The notes beneath the pieces were generated by a model. The model worked only from the letters and a program-made list of their open reading frames with translations, searched no databases and was not told the origin of the DNA. A stretch of 56,730 nt of DNA from the NCBI GenBank assembly GCA_002715505.1, contig PAZF01000027.1, positions 1-56,730 of the forward strand, read 5' to 3'. Positions 1-8,919 of this stretch are shown here, one piece after another. Within the stretch, counting starts at the first letter, position 1; each line of letters starts with the position of its first letter. The position numbers and the translations under genes were made by a program. The stretch comes from Candidatus Pelagibacterales bacterium (lineage in GTDB: Bacteria; Pseudomonadota; Alphaproteobacteria; TMED109).

Positions 1-578
1 TTAATAAAAGGTTTTGATAGTTTAGTTAAAACAGTACCGGGATGAATAGCTATTAGTATTAAGTTAGATTTTTTTCTACTTAACTCTATAGAAGATGATT
101 TTACAATTTGGTTTAACGCTGCTTTTGATGCCCTATATCCAAACCAACCTCCTAGGTAATTATCACTTATACTTCCTACTCTAGCTGATAAACAAGCTAA
201 AACTGAATTATTATTATGATCCATGAGTGGAGAAAAGTATTTAATAACTAGTGCATGGCCTATAGTATTAGTCTTAAACGACTTAAATAAATAATTGCTA
301 TTTATTTCAGAAATTTTTTTTTCTGGAAAAAAATCTTTTTCATGCAAATAACCAATAGTATTTATTAGCAAATCTATCTTTAATCCTTTTTGCTTTAAAT
401 CGTTTGCTGCTTTTGATATTTCATTTTCATTTGTAATATCAAGTTTTATATCATTATTTTTACTGTAACAAATAACTCGAGCATAACTTTTACTATTGAT
501 TAACTGCTTTTTAAGAGCCGACCCTATTCCGCCGCCAGATCCTATTAAAACTGCTGTAAAGGCATTTTTATTTTCCAT
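1..578 (-). CDS. SDR-family oxidoreductase, C-factor-like (C-terminus cut by window edge)
   Basis: A reading frame open from the ATG at 576-578 to the window edge encodes about 192 residues of a short-chain dehydrogenase/reductase. Visible are the N-terminal nucleotide-binding glycine motif (GSGGGIG, about residues 13-19), the strand and Asn motif (LLINTIG), a catalytic Ser region (CLSARVGS) and the YxxxK active site (YRASKAA). The ending HPGTVLT is usual after the active site in this family. The arrangement resembles the C-factor/CsgA-like SDR subgroup, whose substrate is generally unknown. It lies 4 bp after an unknown 106-residue gene on the same strand and probably shares its transcript. 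The 3' end is missing. The SDR assignment is firm; the subgroup is inferred. Confidence 0.85.
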   Translation of the reverse strand, partial: MENKNAFTAVLIGSGGGIGSALKKQLINSKSYARVICYSKNNDIKLDITNENEISKAANDLKQKGLKIDLLINTIGYLHEKDFFPEKKISEINSNYLFKSFKTNTIGHALVIKYFSPLMDHNNNSVLACLSARVGSISDNYLGGWFGYRASKAALNQIVKSSSIELSRKKSNLILIAIHPGTVLTKLSKPFI

Positions 579-582
579 TAGA

Positions 583-903
583 TTATTTTTTATTCAATAC
601 AATTTTTCTTAAGGACTGAAGCTTTGGATTATTCTTTTTTGTTACTACTCGGCTTTCTTCATTAGTTTCTTTTACAATATTTATTTCTGTACTAATTAAT
701 TGAGAAATAGCTGTTTGTACACAAGATGAGCTATCTGCTATTGACTTGGAAGCTATTTTACTAATATTGTCATTAGTTTTTGATGCAATAGAAGAAATTT
801 CCCACTCTAGCCTAACTAAAGTATTCAATACTTTAGTCAATTTTTTTATGCTTTTCTCTCTAGAATTTTTTAACTCTTTCATTCGTATTAACTGATTTTC
901 CAT
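583..903 (-). CDS. Hypothetical protein, 106 aa, charged helical
   Basis: I do not recognise this gene. It encodes 106 residues, mostly predicted helix, rich in Lys, Ser and Ile, with a polar heptad-like N-terminal half and no membrane segment or signal peptide. The start is supported by a GGAG ribosome binding site six bases before the ATG (reverse complement of the stretch just above 903). The stop is 4 bp from the start of the following SDR gene, so the two are probably cotranscribed. The 5' side faces a possible small gene on the other strand. Coding is likely from the ribosome binding site and context; function is unknown. Confidence 0.6.
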   Translation of the reverse strand: MENQLIRMKELKNSREKSIKKLTKVLNTLVRLEWEISSIASKTNDNISKIASKSIADSSSCVQTAISQLISTEINIVKETNEESRVVTKKNNPKLQSLRKIVLNKK

Positions 904-951
904 TTTATCTCCAATTACTAAAAAAATTTAATTTAAGTCGTTTATTTTAAT

Positions 952-1143
952 ATGTACTTAAATATTGTAAATAATTTATCTTTTGATAATAAAAGAAAAA
1001 GGTTCGTTTCTAAAAAGAAAGAAGAAGAAAATCAATATGAAGAATTGCCAGTTTCTGAGGATTTTAATAATACTTATGAAATAGTTTATAATTCTGTATT
1101 CTATGGACAGCTTACACAAAATTGGCTCAAATTTAAAAATTAA
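952..1143 (+). CDS. Possible small protein, 63 aa
   Basis: A short forward frame of 63 residues with a Lys/Glu-rich centre (residues 14-32) and an aromatic C-terminus (YGQLTQNWLKFKN). It fills the gap between the divergent 106-aa gene and the PopZ-like gene. No clear Shine-Dalgarno sequence precedes the ATG, and I recognise no family. A frame of similar length on the opposite strand (976-1161) has a composition typical of a shadow. The residue mix is plausible for a soluble protein, but in AT-rich DNA a frame of this size can arise by chance. Confidence 0.3.
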   Translation: MYLNIVNNLSFDNKRKRFVSKKKEEENQYEELPVSEDFNNTYEIVYNSVFYGQLTQNWLKFKN

Positions 1144-1196
1144 TATTTTTATAAAAAACATTTCTTATTTATTTAAATTTCATATATATTAAAAGA

Positions 1197-1637
1197 ATGG
1201 ATAAAAGAAGCCCTGATGATATAAGAAAGTCAATCAAGTCATTAGTAGAAGAAGCGGAAAGTGTTTCTATAGATGATGATGTGAGCGACGATAGTGCTGT
1301 TAATAAAGAAAAAAAAATTAAGTCCAAATTAGAGTCTCCACCATCAAAATTAGAGGACAAATATAAACCTGAAAGCAAAACCACCACAAGTGTAGAAGAA
1401 AAAGATTTAGATCTTACTGGTTTAATTAGCGATGATGTAGCTTTAGCTGTAAGAGCTGAACTTATGAGATATTCCGATGTATTTGATACTGATGACACCA
1501 AAGATATTATTTATAGATCAGTAACAAATGCAACAAGAGAGATGGTGAGAGAGTGGTTAGATCAAAATCTTGCTTCAATAGCTAAAGAAGTAATAAATGA
1601 GGCTTTAGATAAACTTTCTAAAAATGCTAGAAGCTAA
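1197..1637 (+). CDS. popZ: PopZ-like cell-pole organising protein (DUF2497)
   Basis: The 146-residue product has the three-part layout of PopZ/DUF2497 proteins. There is a short N-terminal helix (DDIRKSIKSLVEE, residues 7-19, like the EEILASIRRIIS helix of the family) and a disordered acidic and Ser/Pro/Lys-rich linker (about 20-75). The C-terminal helical oligomerisation region (about 80-146) carries the hallmark WLDxNL motif (REWLDQNLASIAKEVI). In Caulobacter, PopZ forms a polar polymer that tethers centromere ParB and recruits cell-cycle regulators. In many alphaproteobacteria the gene sits before valS; here it meets gcrA tail to tail with overlapping stops. The linker is shorter than in Caulobacter. 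Family assignment is by motif; polar function is inferred. Confidence 0.75.
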   Translation: MDKRSPDDIRKSIKSLVEEAESVSIDDDVSDDSAVNKEKKIKSKLESPPSKLEDKYKPESKTTTSVEEKDLDLTGLISDDVALAVRAELMRYSDVFDTDDTKDIIYRSVTNATREMVREWLDQNLASIAKEVINEALDKLSKNARS

Positions 1638-2020
1638 TCAGTATTTAGCTTAAAAAACTTTTTAATTTTTTGATTATTATCTTTTCTTCTATAAGCTGTC
1701 AAACAGTGTTCACCACAATAAGGTTTTCCAGGGATTACTTCTTTTCCACAAAAATAAAAATCTTCATCTCCAGGGTGCCCGATTGGCCACTTACAACCTT
1801 TCATATTAGCTATAAGTGAATTTATGTTTAACTCTTTTCCAGAAGTCTTATCTGTTTCTCGTTCTTTGAGTTTTTTGGATAAACCTAACCTATTTGCTTT
1901 ACCTATAACCGCGTTCCTGCTAATACTTCCAAGTTTTTCAGCTATTTCTCTTGCAGGTATTCCCTTTGCCCACATATTGGATAACCTATCAACTTTACTT
2001 TTTGTCCAGTAGTTTTTCAT
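1634..2020 (-). CDS. gcrA: GcrA cell-cycle regulator
   Basis: The 128-residue protein begins with the GcrA DNA-binding domain: a WT..V..L..MWA.G.. helix, then IAEKLGSISRNAVIGKANRLGL (about residues 6-48). A variable linker follows. The C-terminal sigma70-interacting region carries the paired Cys pattern CKWPIG...FCGKEVIPGKPYCGEHC (about 79-108). GcrA is a sigma70-associated regulator restricted to alphaproteobacteria that activates promoters, often through methylated GANTC sites. The gene converges on the PopZ-like gene and their stop codons overlap by 4 bp, leaving no room for a terminator between them. Assignment is firm from both conserved ends. Confidence 0.93.
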   Translation of the reverse strand: MKNYWTKSKVDRLSNMWAKGIPAREIAEKLGSISRNAVIGKANRLGLSKKLKERETDKTSGKELNINSLIANMKGCKWPIGHPGDEDFYFCGKEVIPGKPYCGEHCLTAYRRKDNNQKIKKFFKLNTD

Positions 2021-2062
2021 GGTGATTTAATTTAAAATAAAATGCTATAATATATTATAATA

Positions 2063-3817
2063 ATGATCTTTAATAGAAAAAAAAATAATATTAATACATT
2101 TAAGCTATATATATCTCTTATATTAAAGTGGGGAAGATCACAAAAGAAAAATTTTATAATAGCTAATATTTTGATGATATTAGTAGCTGCTGTAACATCA
2201 TTATATCCTATTGCAATAGATTTTGCTTTCAACGCAATTAATAACAAAAACCTTAAGGATTTGATGTATATTCCGATCTTCATAATTATTTTAACGGTGG
2301 CTAAAGGAATTTCTTATTTTTATCAAACAATATATGTTGGAAAAATATCCAATAGTGTAATCAAAGAAATACAATTAAATTTATATAATAAAGTTGTTAA
2401 TTTTGATATTTTGTTGATGGGGCAGTTTAAGCAAGGCTCTTTACAATCAAGATTCATAAATGACTTAAATATACTTCGTGAAGCAATAACAAGAATTTTA
2501 AACAATTTAATAAGAGACTTATTTACTTTATTTGGCTTGTTGATAAGTATGATCTATTTAGATTGGTTGCTAACATTATGTGTAATATTGATTTATCCTT
2601 TATGTATTAAGCCTATAATATTTATTGGCAAATCAACTAGAAAACATTCACTAAAACTACAGGAAAAAATAGCATCTGCAGGAGCATTTTTAAGCGAGAG
2701 TTTTTCTTCTATTGCTGTAATAAAAACTTTTAATCTTGAGGGCTTGCAAAAGAAAAAAGCAGAAAAAAAATTCTCTGATATTTATAGAAAAAATATTGAA
2801 ATAATTAGAGTAAGATCTAAAGTAGAGCCTACTCTAGAGATAATAGGAGGACTTGCTATTTCATCTGTTATTGTTATAGCAGGATTGCGAGTTAATTCAG
2901 GACACATTGATATTGGTTCTTTTTCAGGTTTTATTAGTGCTCTTTTGATAGCTGTTCAACCTGCTAGAGCTCTCGGAACTCTTAATACTGTTTTACAAGA
3001 GGGTGGTGCATCATTATTAAGATTAGATGATATTTTAAAAAAAGAAAATAAGATTATTTCAATTAAGAAACCTAAAAGTTTTGAAAAAGTTAAAGGTGAA
3101 ATTACTTTTAAAAATATTTTTTTTTCCTATGATAAAAAAATTAATTCCTTAAATTCCATAAATATAAAAATTAAAGCTAGAGAAAATCTAGTGCTTGTTG
3201 GATCTAATGGATCAGGAAAATCTACTTTTATAAATTTAATACCAAGACTAATAGACCCATACAAAGGTAAGATAAGTATAGATGGTATAGACATAAAGTC
3301 CTTAGAGATAACAAAACTAAGATCAAAAATATCTTTGGTTTCGCAAGATATTATTTTATTTGATCTAAGTATAATAGAAAATCTAAAACTTGCTAATGAA
3401 ACAGCTAATTTAGATGATATAATAAAAGCTTGTAAAATAGCAGATGCACACAACTTCATAACAAAATTCAAAAATGGGTATAAAACTATCGTAGGGGAAC
3501 GAGGACTAAAACTTTCTGGTGGTCAAAGGCAAAAAATAGCGATAGCTCGAGCACTGTTAAAAAAACCTAAAATCTTGCTGCTTGATGAAGCAACAAGTGC
3601 TTTAGACAATTTCTCCGAAACAAAAATACTTAGAAGTCTAAACCAATATACCAGAAATATTACTACAATTACTATTGCGCATAGAGTAAGCACTATTTTA
3701 AACGCTAAAAGAATATTATTTTTTAAGGATGGTAAAATAGTAGATCAAGGAAAGCATATGCAATTAATGAAAAAAAACCTTGAATACAAAAAACACTTTT
3801 TAACTAATTACAATTGA
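2063..3817 (+). CDS. ABC exporter, ATP-binding/permease half-transporter (MsbA type)
   Basis: The 584-residue half-transporter has an N-terminal six-helix exporter membrane domain (about 1-320) and a C-terminal ATPase. Walker A is GSNGSGKST (380-388), a Q-loop lies in VSQD, the signature is LSGGQRQK (from 484), Walker B is ILLLDEA (about 504-510), and the switch His is in TIAHR. The layout fits the MsbA/lipid-flippase group, which moves lipid A or other lipids across the inner membrane as a homodimer using ATP. LPS assembly genes elsewhere in the window make a lipid A role reasonable, but such half-transporters also export drugs or peptides. It is a single gene between gcrA (divergent) and a phosphatase (convergent). 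Confidence 0.9.
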   Translation: MIFNRKKNNINTFKLYISLILKWGRSQKKNFIIANILMILVAAVTSLYPIAIDFAFNAINNKNLKDLMYIPIFIIILTVAKGISYFYQTIYVGKISNSVIKEIQLNLYNKVVNFDILLMGQFKQGSLQSRFINDLNILREAITRILNNLIRDLFTLFGLLISMIYLDWLLTLCVILIYPLCIKPIIFIGKSTRKHSLKLQEKIASAGAFLSESFSSIAVIKTFNLEGLQKKKAEKKFSDIYRKNIEIIRVRSKVEPTLEIIGGLAISSVIVIAGLRVNSGHIDIGSFSGFISALLIAVQPARALGTLNTVLQEGGASLLRLDDILKKENKIISIKKPKSFEKVKGEITFKNIFFSYDKKINSLNSINIKIKARENLVLVGSNGSGKSTFINLIPRLIDPYKGKISIDGIDIKSLEITKLRSKISLVSQDIILFDLSIIENLKLANETANLDDIIKACKIADAHNFITKFKNGYKTIVGERGLKLSGGQRQKIAIARALLKKPKILLLDEATSALDNFSETKILRSLNQYTRNITTITIAHRVSTILNAKRILFFKDGKIVDQGKHMQLMKKNLEYKKHFLTNYN

Positions 3818-3822
3818 AAAGC

Positions 3823-4491
3823 CTATTCTCTATTTAAAATTTTATCCACTATGAAGCTATGAAATTTGTATATTTTAAATGATTCTTTTAATTTGTCTTT
3901 TTTATAATCACTATCTATCCATCTTAAAAACTCTTTAGACGTGGTTTTTTTATTATTAATTGCTGTAAGAAATAGATGATCTAAGATACCTGTTTTTGCA
4001 TATTTAATGTGTAAATATTTAAAAGATAATTGTTTATAGGCTGTATTTACATCATAATTGTGCTTATAAATTAAATATAAGCATGATGCTATTCCAGCTC
4101 TATCAGCACCAGATTTGCAATGCATTAAGGCAGGATATTCAATAGTATCAATTAATGAAAAAAAATCTTTTATAGTTTTTTTTGATGGTAAGTCTCTAGA
4201 GGTAATGGGAAAATTATATAATTTTATATTATTTTCATTACAACATTCTTTCTCTAGAAAATATGAAGAACAGTTTCTTTTACCCCTCAAATTAATTATG
4301 GTTTTAATATCGTACATTTTTTTGTATTTTAAAATTTGATAAGGATAGGGTTGGTTGCATCTATACATGGAACCAGGCAATTTGAAAAGCGAGGTCCAAA
4401 ATATTCTTAATATACCATGATCTGAAAAAGTCAGATCTAAATACGATAAAAATTTATTTAAAAACCCGCTAGTTAAACCTCTTTGCCACAT
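3823..4491 (-). CDS. Tyrosine/dual-specificity phosphatase family protein
   Basis: The 222-residue protein carries the CX5R phosphatase signature HCKSGADRAG, with nucleophile Cys125 and phosphate-binding Arg131. Upstream is a typical strand-turn (IKTIINLRG, about residues 62-70) and an Asp in the general-acid loop region (around 100). It belongs to the tyrosine-phosphatase superfamily found as single genes in many alphaproteobacteria. Substrates are uncertain: phosphotyrosine, or a lipid phosphate as in PTPMT1-like phosphatidylglycerophosphatases. It faces the MsbA-like exporter tail to tail with only 5 bp between stops, which fits but does not prove a membrane-lipid role. The ATG is preceded by a weak GAAAG site. 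Confidence 0.8.
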   Translation of the reverse strand: MWQRGLTSGFLNKFLSYLDLTFSDHGILRIFWTSLFKLPGSMYRCNQPYPYQILKYKKMYDIKTIINLRGKRNCSSYFLEKECCNENNIKLYNFPITSRDLPSKKTIKDFFSLIDTIEYPALMHCKSGADRAGIASCLYLIYKHNYDVNTAYKQLSFKYLHIKYAKTGILDHLFLTAINNKKTTSKEFLRWIDSDYKKDKLKESFKIYKFHSFIVDKILNRE

Positions 4492-4573
4492 AATTTACTT
4501 TCACATAGATAAAATATTAAAATAGTATAAATTATTAATTTCATATTATTTAAAAAAAAACAATTAAAATACC

Positions 4574-4714
4574 ATGTCTGTAAAAAAGGAAATTAGAAAA
4601 AAGATTTTGGAAGAAGAAATGAAAAAGAACTTGCTCAGAAGAGTTTCTAAAAAAGGTAAAAAAAAAATAATTGATAAAAATTCTAAAGGAGAAAAAAATG
4701 ACAATAATGTCTGA
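4574..4714 (+). CDS. Possible Lys-rich small protein coupled to dcd, 46 aa
   Basis: A 46-codon frame starts at the ATG at 4574 and ends at the TGA at 4712-4714, overlapping the first codons of dcd in another frame. The product is highly basic (starts [19 protein letters not shown], then runs of Lys/Arg), and the N-terminal half looks like an amphipathic helix. The dcd ribosome binding site lies inside it, so translation could be coupled. No clear Shine-Dalgarno sequence precedes its own ATG, and I know no family for it. In A-rich DNA a Lys-rich frame can be accidental. Confidence 0.35.
   Translation: MSVKKEIRKKILEEEMKKNLLRRVSKKGKKKIIDKNSKGEKNDNNV
4687..4691 (+). promoter_or_regulatory. Ribosome binding site fixing the dcd start
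   Basis: AGGAG lies six bases before the ATG at 4698. This selects the start giving the usual 184-residue Dcd, instead of a longer in-frame alternative beginning at 4671. Confidence 0.75.
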
Positions 4715-5252
4715 TAATTGGATCGCAAAAAAAGCAAAAGAGGATAAAATTATAGAACCTTTTGAAAGTTCACAGGTAAGAAAAGGCAAAATATCTTTCG
4801 GATTATCAAGCTATGGTTATGATGCTCGAGTTGCTGATGAATTTAAAATATTTACAAATGTAAATAATGCATTAGTAGATCCAAAAGATTTTAATAATGA
4901 AGGTTTTGTTGAAAGACAAGCTGACACATGTATAATTCCTCCTAACAGTTTTGTACTTGCAAGAACAGTGGAGTATTTTAGAATTCCTAGAGATGTTTTG
5001 GTTGTTTGTTTAGGAAAGTCAACTTATGCAAGATGCGGAATAATAGTTAATGTTACACCACTAGAACCAGAGTGGGAGGGACATGTAACTTTAGAGTTCT
5101 CAAATACAAGTCCTCTTCCAGCAAAAATTTATGCAAATGAAGGAGCTTGTCAATTTTTATTTTTTAGAGGCGAAGAGCCTCCTAGACAATCTTATGCTGA
5201 TAAAAAAGGAAAATATATGAAACAAAAAGGGGTTACTTTACCAAGGTTATAA
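4698..5252 (+). CDS. dcd: dCTP deaminase
   Basis: The 184-residue enzyme deaminates dCTP to dUTP, feeding dTMP synthesis. Characteristic segments are [20 protein letters not shown] near the N-terminus, the nucleotide-binding [10 protein letters not shown], and the core [18 protein letters not shown] containing the catalytic Glu. The end QKGVTLPRL is typical. The length equals the usual alphaproteobacterial Dcd when started at 4698, where a good Shine-Dalgarno sequence is found. It begins the long forward run; the stop is one base before the murA start, so the two are surely cotranscribed. Confidence 0.96.
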   Translation: MTIMSDNWIAKKAKEDKIIEPFESSQVRKGKISFGLSSYGYDARVADEFKIFTNVNNALVDPKDFNNEGFVERQADTCIIPPNSFVLARTVEYFRIPRDVLVVCLGKSTYARCGIIVNVTPLEPEWEGHVTLEFSNTSPLPAKIYANEGACQFLFFRGEEPPRQSYADKKGKYMKQKGVTLPRL

Positions 5253-5253
5253 T

Positions 5254-6531
5254 ATGGAAAGTATAATAATATCTGGTGGAAATAGTCTTTCTGGAACTAT
5301 AGAATGCTCGGGTTCTAAAAATGCTTCTTTGCCTATATTAGCTCTTTCAATTTTGACAAGTAATTTAGAAATTAAAAATATTCCAAATTTAGCTGATGTA
5401 AAATCAATGTTAAATCTACTTAATAGCTTAGGAGTACATCATAGTTATGTAAATAAAAATAACAAAAGTAATATTTTGTTAGAAAACTCAAATAAAATTT
5501 CCTCTTTAGCTGAATATGATTTGGTTAGAAAAATGAGAGCTTCTTTTTTAGTTTTAGGGCCTTTATTAACTAGAAATGGATTTGCAAGAGTATCACTTCC
5601 TGGAGGATGTGCGATAGGCTTAAGACCAGTAGATCTTCATATTTTTGCTATGAAAAAACTAGGCGCTGATATCGAGTTAATAGATGGGTATGTAATTGCT
5701 AAGGCAATAAAAGGTAAATTAATTGGGAATAAAATTATTTTTCCTCAAGTATCAGTAGGGGCAACTGAAAACGCTATTATGGCTGCAATTTTTGCAAGAG
5801 GAGAAACGCTTATAGAGAACGCAGCAAGGGAGCCTGAAGTACAAGATCTATGTAACTGCCTTATTTCTATGGGCGTGAAAATTGATGGAGTTGGGAGTTC
5901 TACTATTTATATTGAAGGAGTAAATAGTTTGAATAAAGTCAGCTATAATGTAATATCTGATAGAATTGAAGCTTGTTCTTTTATCATTGCAGCTGCTATT
6001 ACAAAAAGCAACTTAGTCATTAAAAATATTAATTTAGATCATATTCAATCTTTCCTAATTGTAATGAAAAGCATGGGGCTTAAATTTAAAGCTCAAGAAA
6101 AATCAATCGAAGTATTTGAAAGTGGAGACTTAAACCCTATAGATTTAAAAACCTCAGCTTATCCTGGCTTTCCAACCGATATGCAAGCTCAAATTGTAAC
6201 ATTAGCTTGTTTTTCCAATGGAGACTCAGAGGTAAAAGAAAATATTTTTGAAAATAGGTTTATGCATATTCCTGAGTTAAACAGATTGGGAGCCAATATA
6301 ACTATTGAAGGAAATAGAGCTATAATTAGAGGAAAAAGTAGTTTTGTTGGAGCAGAAGTAATGGCGACTGACTTGAGAGCTTCAGTTTCATTAATTTTAG
6401 CAGGGTTGGCAGCGAAAGGTACTACAAAGGTTAATAGAGTTTATCATTTAGATAGAGGTTATGAAAAAATAGATGAAAAACTTTCATCATGTGGAGCAAA
6501 TATTTACAGAAAAAAAAATGAAAAACCCTGA
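5254..6531 (+). CDS. murA: UDP-N-acetylglucosamine 1-carboxyvinyltransferase
   Basis: MurA transfers enolpyruvate from PEP to UDP-GlcNAc, the first committed step of peptidoglycan synthesis, in the cytoplasm. The 425-residue protein has the N-terminal GSKNASLPILA motif (about 20-30), the active-site loop PGGCAIGLRP with Cys119 (the fosfomycin-target cysteine is retained), YPGFPTDMQAQ in the second domain and ATDLRASVSLILAGL near the end. The length is normal. It lies 1 bp after dcd, and its 3' end overlaps the next gene, a DUF2948 protein that commonly follows murA in alphaproteobacteria. Confidence 0.97.
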   Translation: MESIIISGGNSLSGTIECSGSKNASLPILALSILTSNLEIKNIPNLADVKSMLNLLNSLGVHHSYVNKNNKSNILLENSNKISSLAEYDLVRKMRASFLVLGPLLTRNGFARVSLPGGCAIGLRPVDLHIFAMKKLGADIELIDGYVIAKAIKGKLIGNKIIFPQVSVGATENAIMAAIFARGETLIENAAREPEVQDLCNCLISMGVKIDGVGSSTIYIEGVNSLNKVSYNVISDRIEACSFIIAAAITKSNLVIKNINLDHIQSFLIVMKSMGLKFKAQEKSIEVFESGDLNPIDLKTSAYPGFPTDMQAQIVTLACFSNGDSEVKENIFENRFMHIPELNRLGANITIEGNRAIIRGKSSFVGAEVMATDLRASVSLILAGLAAKGTTKVNRVYHLDRGYEKIDEKLSSCGANIYRKKNEKP

Positions 6532-6955
6532 AAAAAACTGGAAACCATTAAAATTAAAGGCTGTGGATGATAGAGATTTATCTATTTTTTCAGATTGTAT
6601 ATACCAATCCATATTTGTTTCGTCAGAGGTGCATTTTAATAAAGAAAAAAAATCTTTTTCATTAGCTCTGGAGAGATTTACTTGGGAATTAGCTGAAGGA
6701 AAGGACTATAATCTTAGACAAGTGCTATCTATTTTAACTGTGAATGGTGTCAAAAAAATAGATGCAAAAAATATTTTTTTTAACAATCTAATTTATAATG
6801 TGCTATCTATAAGTAATGTTGACGACAATATACTTATTTTACTTAATGACAAAAATATTATTAATCTTGAAGTATACGAATGGAGCTGCTTTCTTGAAGA
6901 CTTGGATAAGCCCAAATGGCCGGCAGTAACTCCTTCTCATTTGCGAAATGACTGA
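6518..6955 (+). CDS. DUF2948 family protein
   Basis: The 145-residue protein matches the DUF2948 layout: [22 protein letters not shown] at the N-terminus, an [11 protein letters not shown] strand-turn (about 42-55), and a [23 protein letters not shown] region at the end. Function is unknown. The family is mostly found next to murA and hisD in alphaproteobacteria, as here. I place the start at the ATG at 6518, overlapping the end of murA by 14 bp; a longer in-frame start at 6473 would extend further into murA. The stop overlaps the hisG start by 8 bp, so translational coupling is likely. Confidence 0.85.
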   Translation: MKNPEKNWKPLKLKAVDDRDLSIFSDCIYQSIFVSSEVHFNKEKKSFSLALERFTWELAEGKDYNLRQVLSILTVNGVKKIDAKNIFFNNLIYNVLSISNVDDNILILLNDKNIINLEVYEWSCFLEDLDKPKWPAVTPSHLRND

Positions 6956-7634
6956 TAAATTTAAATCCAATATAAATAAAAAAATTATAATTGCAGTTCC
7001 TAAAGGAAGAATTTTAAAGGAGTTGGATCCAATTTTAAGGAAAGTAAAGATAATTCCAGAAAGTTCTTTTAATACAAATAATAGCAGAAAACTTATGTTT
7101 AATACCTCAGAAAAAGATATTATGCTAATTATGGTTAGAAGTTTTGATGTTGCTAACTTTGTTGCTTTTGGTGGCGCCCATTTAGGAATAGTTGGACTAG
7201 ACGTTATTAAAGAGTTTTCTTTTGATGAAATTTACGCGCCAGTTAATTTACGCATAGGAAAGTGTAGAATGTCATTAGCAGAACCTATTAAGCTAGCTGC
7301 TAAAGATAATCCAAAAAGCTGGAGTCATGTTAGGGTTGCCACAAAGTATCCAAAAATTACAAAAAGTTATTTTGCTGAAAGAGGTGTTCAAGCGGAATGC
7401 TTAAAATTAAACGGAGCTTTAGAAATAGCTCCCGTGCTTGGTTTGACTAAGAGAATAGTAGATCTAGTTTCAACTGGAAATACTTTAAAAGAGAATGGTC
7501 TTTGCGAGGTAGAAAAGATAATGGATATTTCATCTTATTTAATAGTTAACAGAAATATCTCTAAAGCTAGACCTGAGAAAATAAACAAAATAATTAATAG
7601 ATTCAGAAAGGCTACAAATGTTAAAAGTAGTTAG
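6948..7634 (+). CDS. hisG: ATP phosphoribosyltransferase, short form
   Basis: HisG condenses ATP and PRPP, the first step of histidine synthesis. The 228-residue product is the short form (HisGS): it has [11 protein letters not shown] at the N-terminus, [20 protein letters not shown], and the PRPP-binding stretch [14 protein letters not shown] (about 177-190), but lacks the C-terminal ACT-like regulatory domain. Short forms are active only with the HisZ regulatory subunit, which must lie outside the window. It overlaps DUF2948 by 8 bp and hisD by 17 bp, giving a tight operon. Confidence 0.95.
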   Translation: MTDKFKSNINKKIIIAVPKGRILKELDPILRKVKIIPESSFNTNNSRKLMFNTSEKDIMLIMVRSFDVANFVAFGGAHLGIVGLDVIKEFSFDEIYAPVNLRIGKCRMSLAEPIKLAAKDNPKSWSHVRVATKYPKITKSYFAERGVQAECLKLNGALEIAPVLGLTKRIVDLVSTGNTLKENGLCEVEKIMDISSYLIVNRNISKARPEKINKIINRFRKATNVKSS

Positions 7635-8919
7635 TTGCAATACTCAGAATTACAAAAAGAAGTTAAAAAAATACCTAGAAAAAGATATTTTAAGATCTAC
7701 TAGTAGAATTGATACAGTAAGAAAAATTATTAATGAAGTTCAAAAAGGTGGAGATAGAGAATTACTAAATCTTACAAATAAATACGATGACAATAACTTT
7801 AAAAATATTAAAGAGATAGAAGTTTCAAAAAAAAGTATTGAAAACTCTCTTAAATATTGCTCAAGAGAATTTTTAAATTCTACTAAAATTGCAATTAGTA
7901 GGGTTAAGAATTATCAAAAAAAACTATTACCTAAAGATTTATTCTATAAAGATAAAAAGGGTACAAAGTTGGGATGCTTGTGGAAATCAATTAGTTCATG
8001 TGGATTATACATACCCGGGGGAAAAGCAATATACCCTTCTTCAGTTTACATGAATGCGGTTGCAGCAAAATTAGCTGGAGTTAAAAGAATTGTATTAGTA
8101 AGTCCAGCAAAAGAAAAAAAAATTAGTCCGGAAATATTAGCCACTGCAAAACTATCTGGCGTCGACAAAGTTTATATGATAGGGGGAGCACAGGCTATTG
8201 CGGCGCTTGCTTATGGAACTAAAACTATAGAGAAGGTAGATAAAATATTTGGGCCAGGAAATGCTTTTGTAGCTGAAGCAAAAAAACAAGTATTTGGAGA
8301 TGTCGGAATAGATTCAGTTGCTGGGCCATCAGAAATTATGATAGTTGCCGACAATAAAAGCAATCCAGAGTGGATCGCAATAGATTTATTATCACAAGCT
8401 GAACATGACGAAGATGCTAGAGCAATTCTATTAACAGACAGCTTAACCTTAATTAAATCTGTAAATAATTATCTAGTTAAATATTTAAAAATTCTAGATA
8501 GGAAAAAGATTGCATCTTTTAGTATAAGAAACAATGGTATAGCAATTAAAATTCCTAAATTATCTGCTGCCTACAAGGTTATTGACTTGCTTGCTCCTGA
8601 ACATCTACAAATTATTTGTAAAGGAGGCCAGGGCTTAGCAAAAAAAGTGAATAACGCTGGAGCAATATTTGTAGGAAGTTATACTCCTGAGGCTTTTGGA
8701 GATTATGTAGCTGGTCCTAGCCATGTACTTCCTACCTCAGGTAATGCTAGATTTGAGTCAGGCTTATCTGTTTTAGATTTTTTTAAAAGATCATCATATA
8801 TTGAAGCTAACAAAGAAGGGCTTTTTAATTTAGTATCTAATATAGATAATCTAGCTAATATTGAAGGACTCACAGCGCATGCTTTATCTGCGAATATAAG
8901 GTTTTTAAAGAGGAATTAA
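7618..8919 (+). CDS. hisD: Histidinol dehydrogenase
   Basis: HisD oxidises L-histidinol to L-histidine in two NAD-dependent steps using an active-site zinc. The 433-residue protein shows [28 protein letters not shown] (about 125-152), [13 protein letters not shown], the signature [25 protein letters not shown], the zinc and substrate His region [13 protein letters not shown], and the C-terminal [17 protein letters not shown]. Length and motif order are normal. It overlaps hisG by 17 bp and abuts the UPF0262 gene. Histidine genes split between this operon and elsewhere are common in alphaproteobacteria. Confidence 0.97.
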   Translation: MLKVVSCNTQNYKKKLKKYLEKDILRSTSRIDTVRKIINEVQKGGDRELLNLTNKYDDNNFKNIKEIEVSKKSIENSLKYCSREFLNSTKIAISRVKNYQKKLLPKDLFYKDKKGTKLGCLWKSISSCGLYIPGGKAIYPSSVYMNAVAAKLAGVKRIVLVSPAKEKKISPEILATAKLSGVDKVYMIGGAQAIAALAYGTKTIEKVDKIFGPGNAFVAEAKKQVFGDVGIDSVAGPSEIMIVADNKSNPEWIAIDLLSQAEHDEDARAILLTDSLTLIKSVNNYLVKYLKILDRKKIASFSIRNNGIAIKIPKLSAAYKVIDLLAPEHLQIICKGGQGLAKKVNNAGAIFVGSYTPEAFGDYVAGPSHVLPTSGNARFESGLSVLDFFKRSSYIEANKEGLFNLVSNIDNLANIEGLTAHALSANIRFLKRN

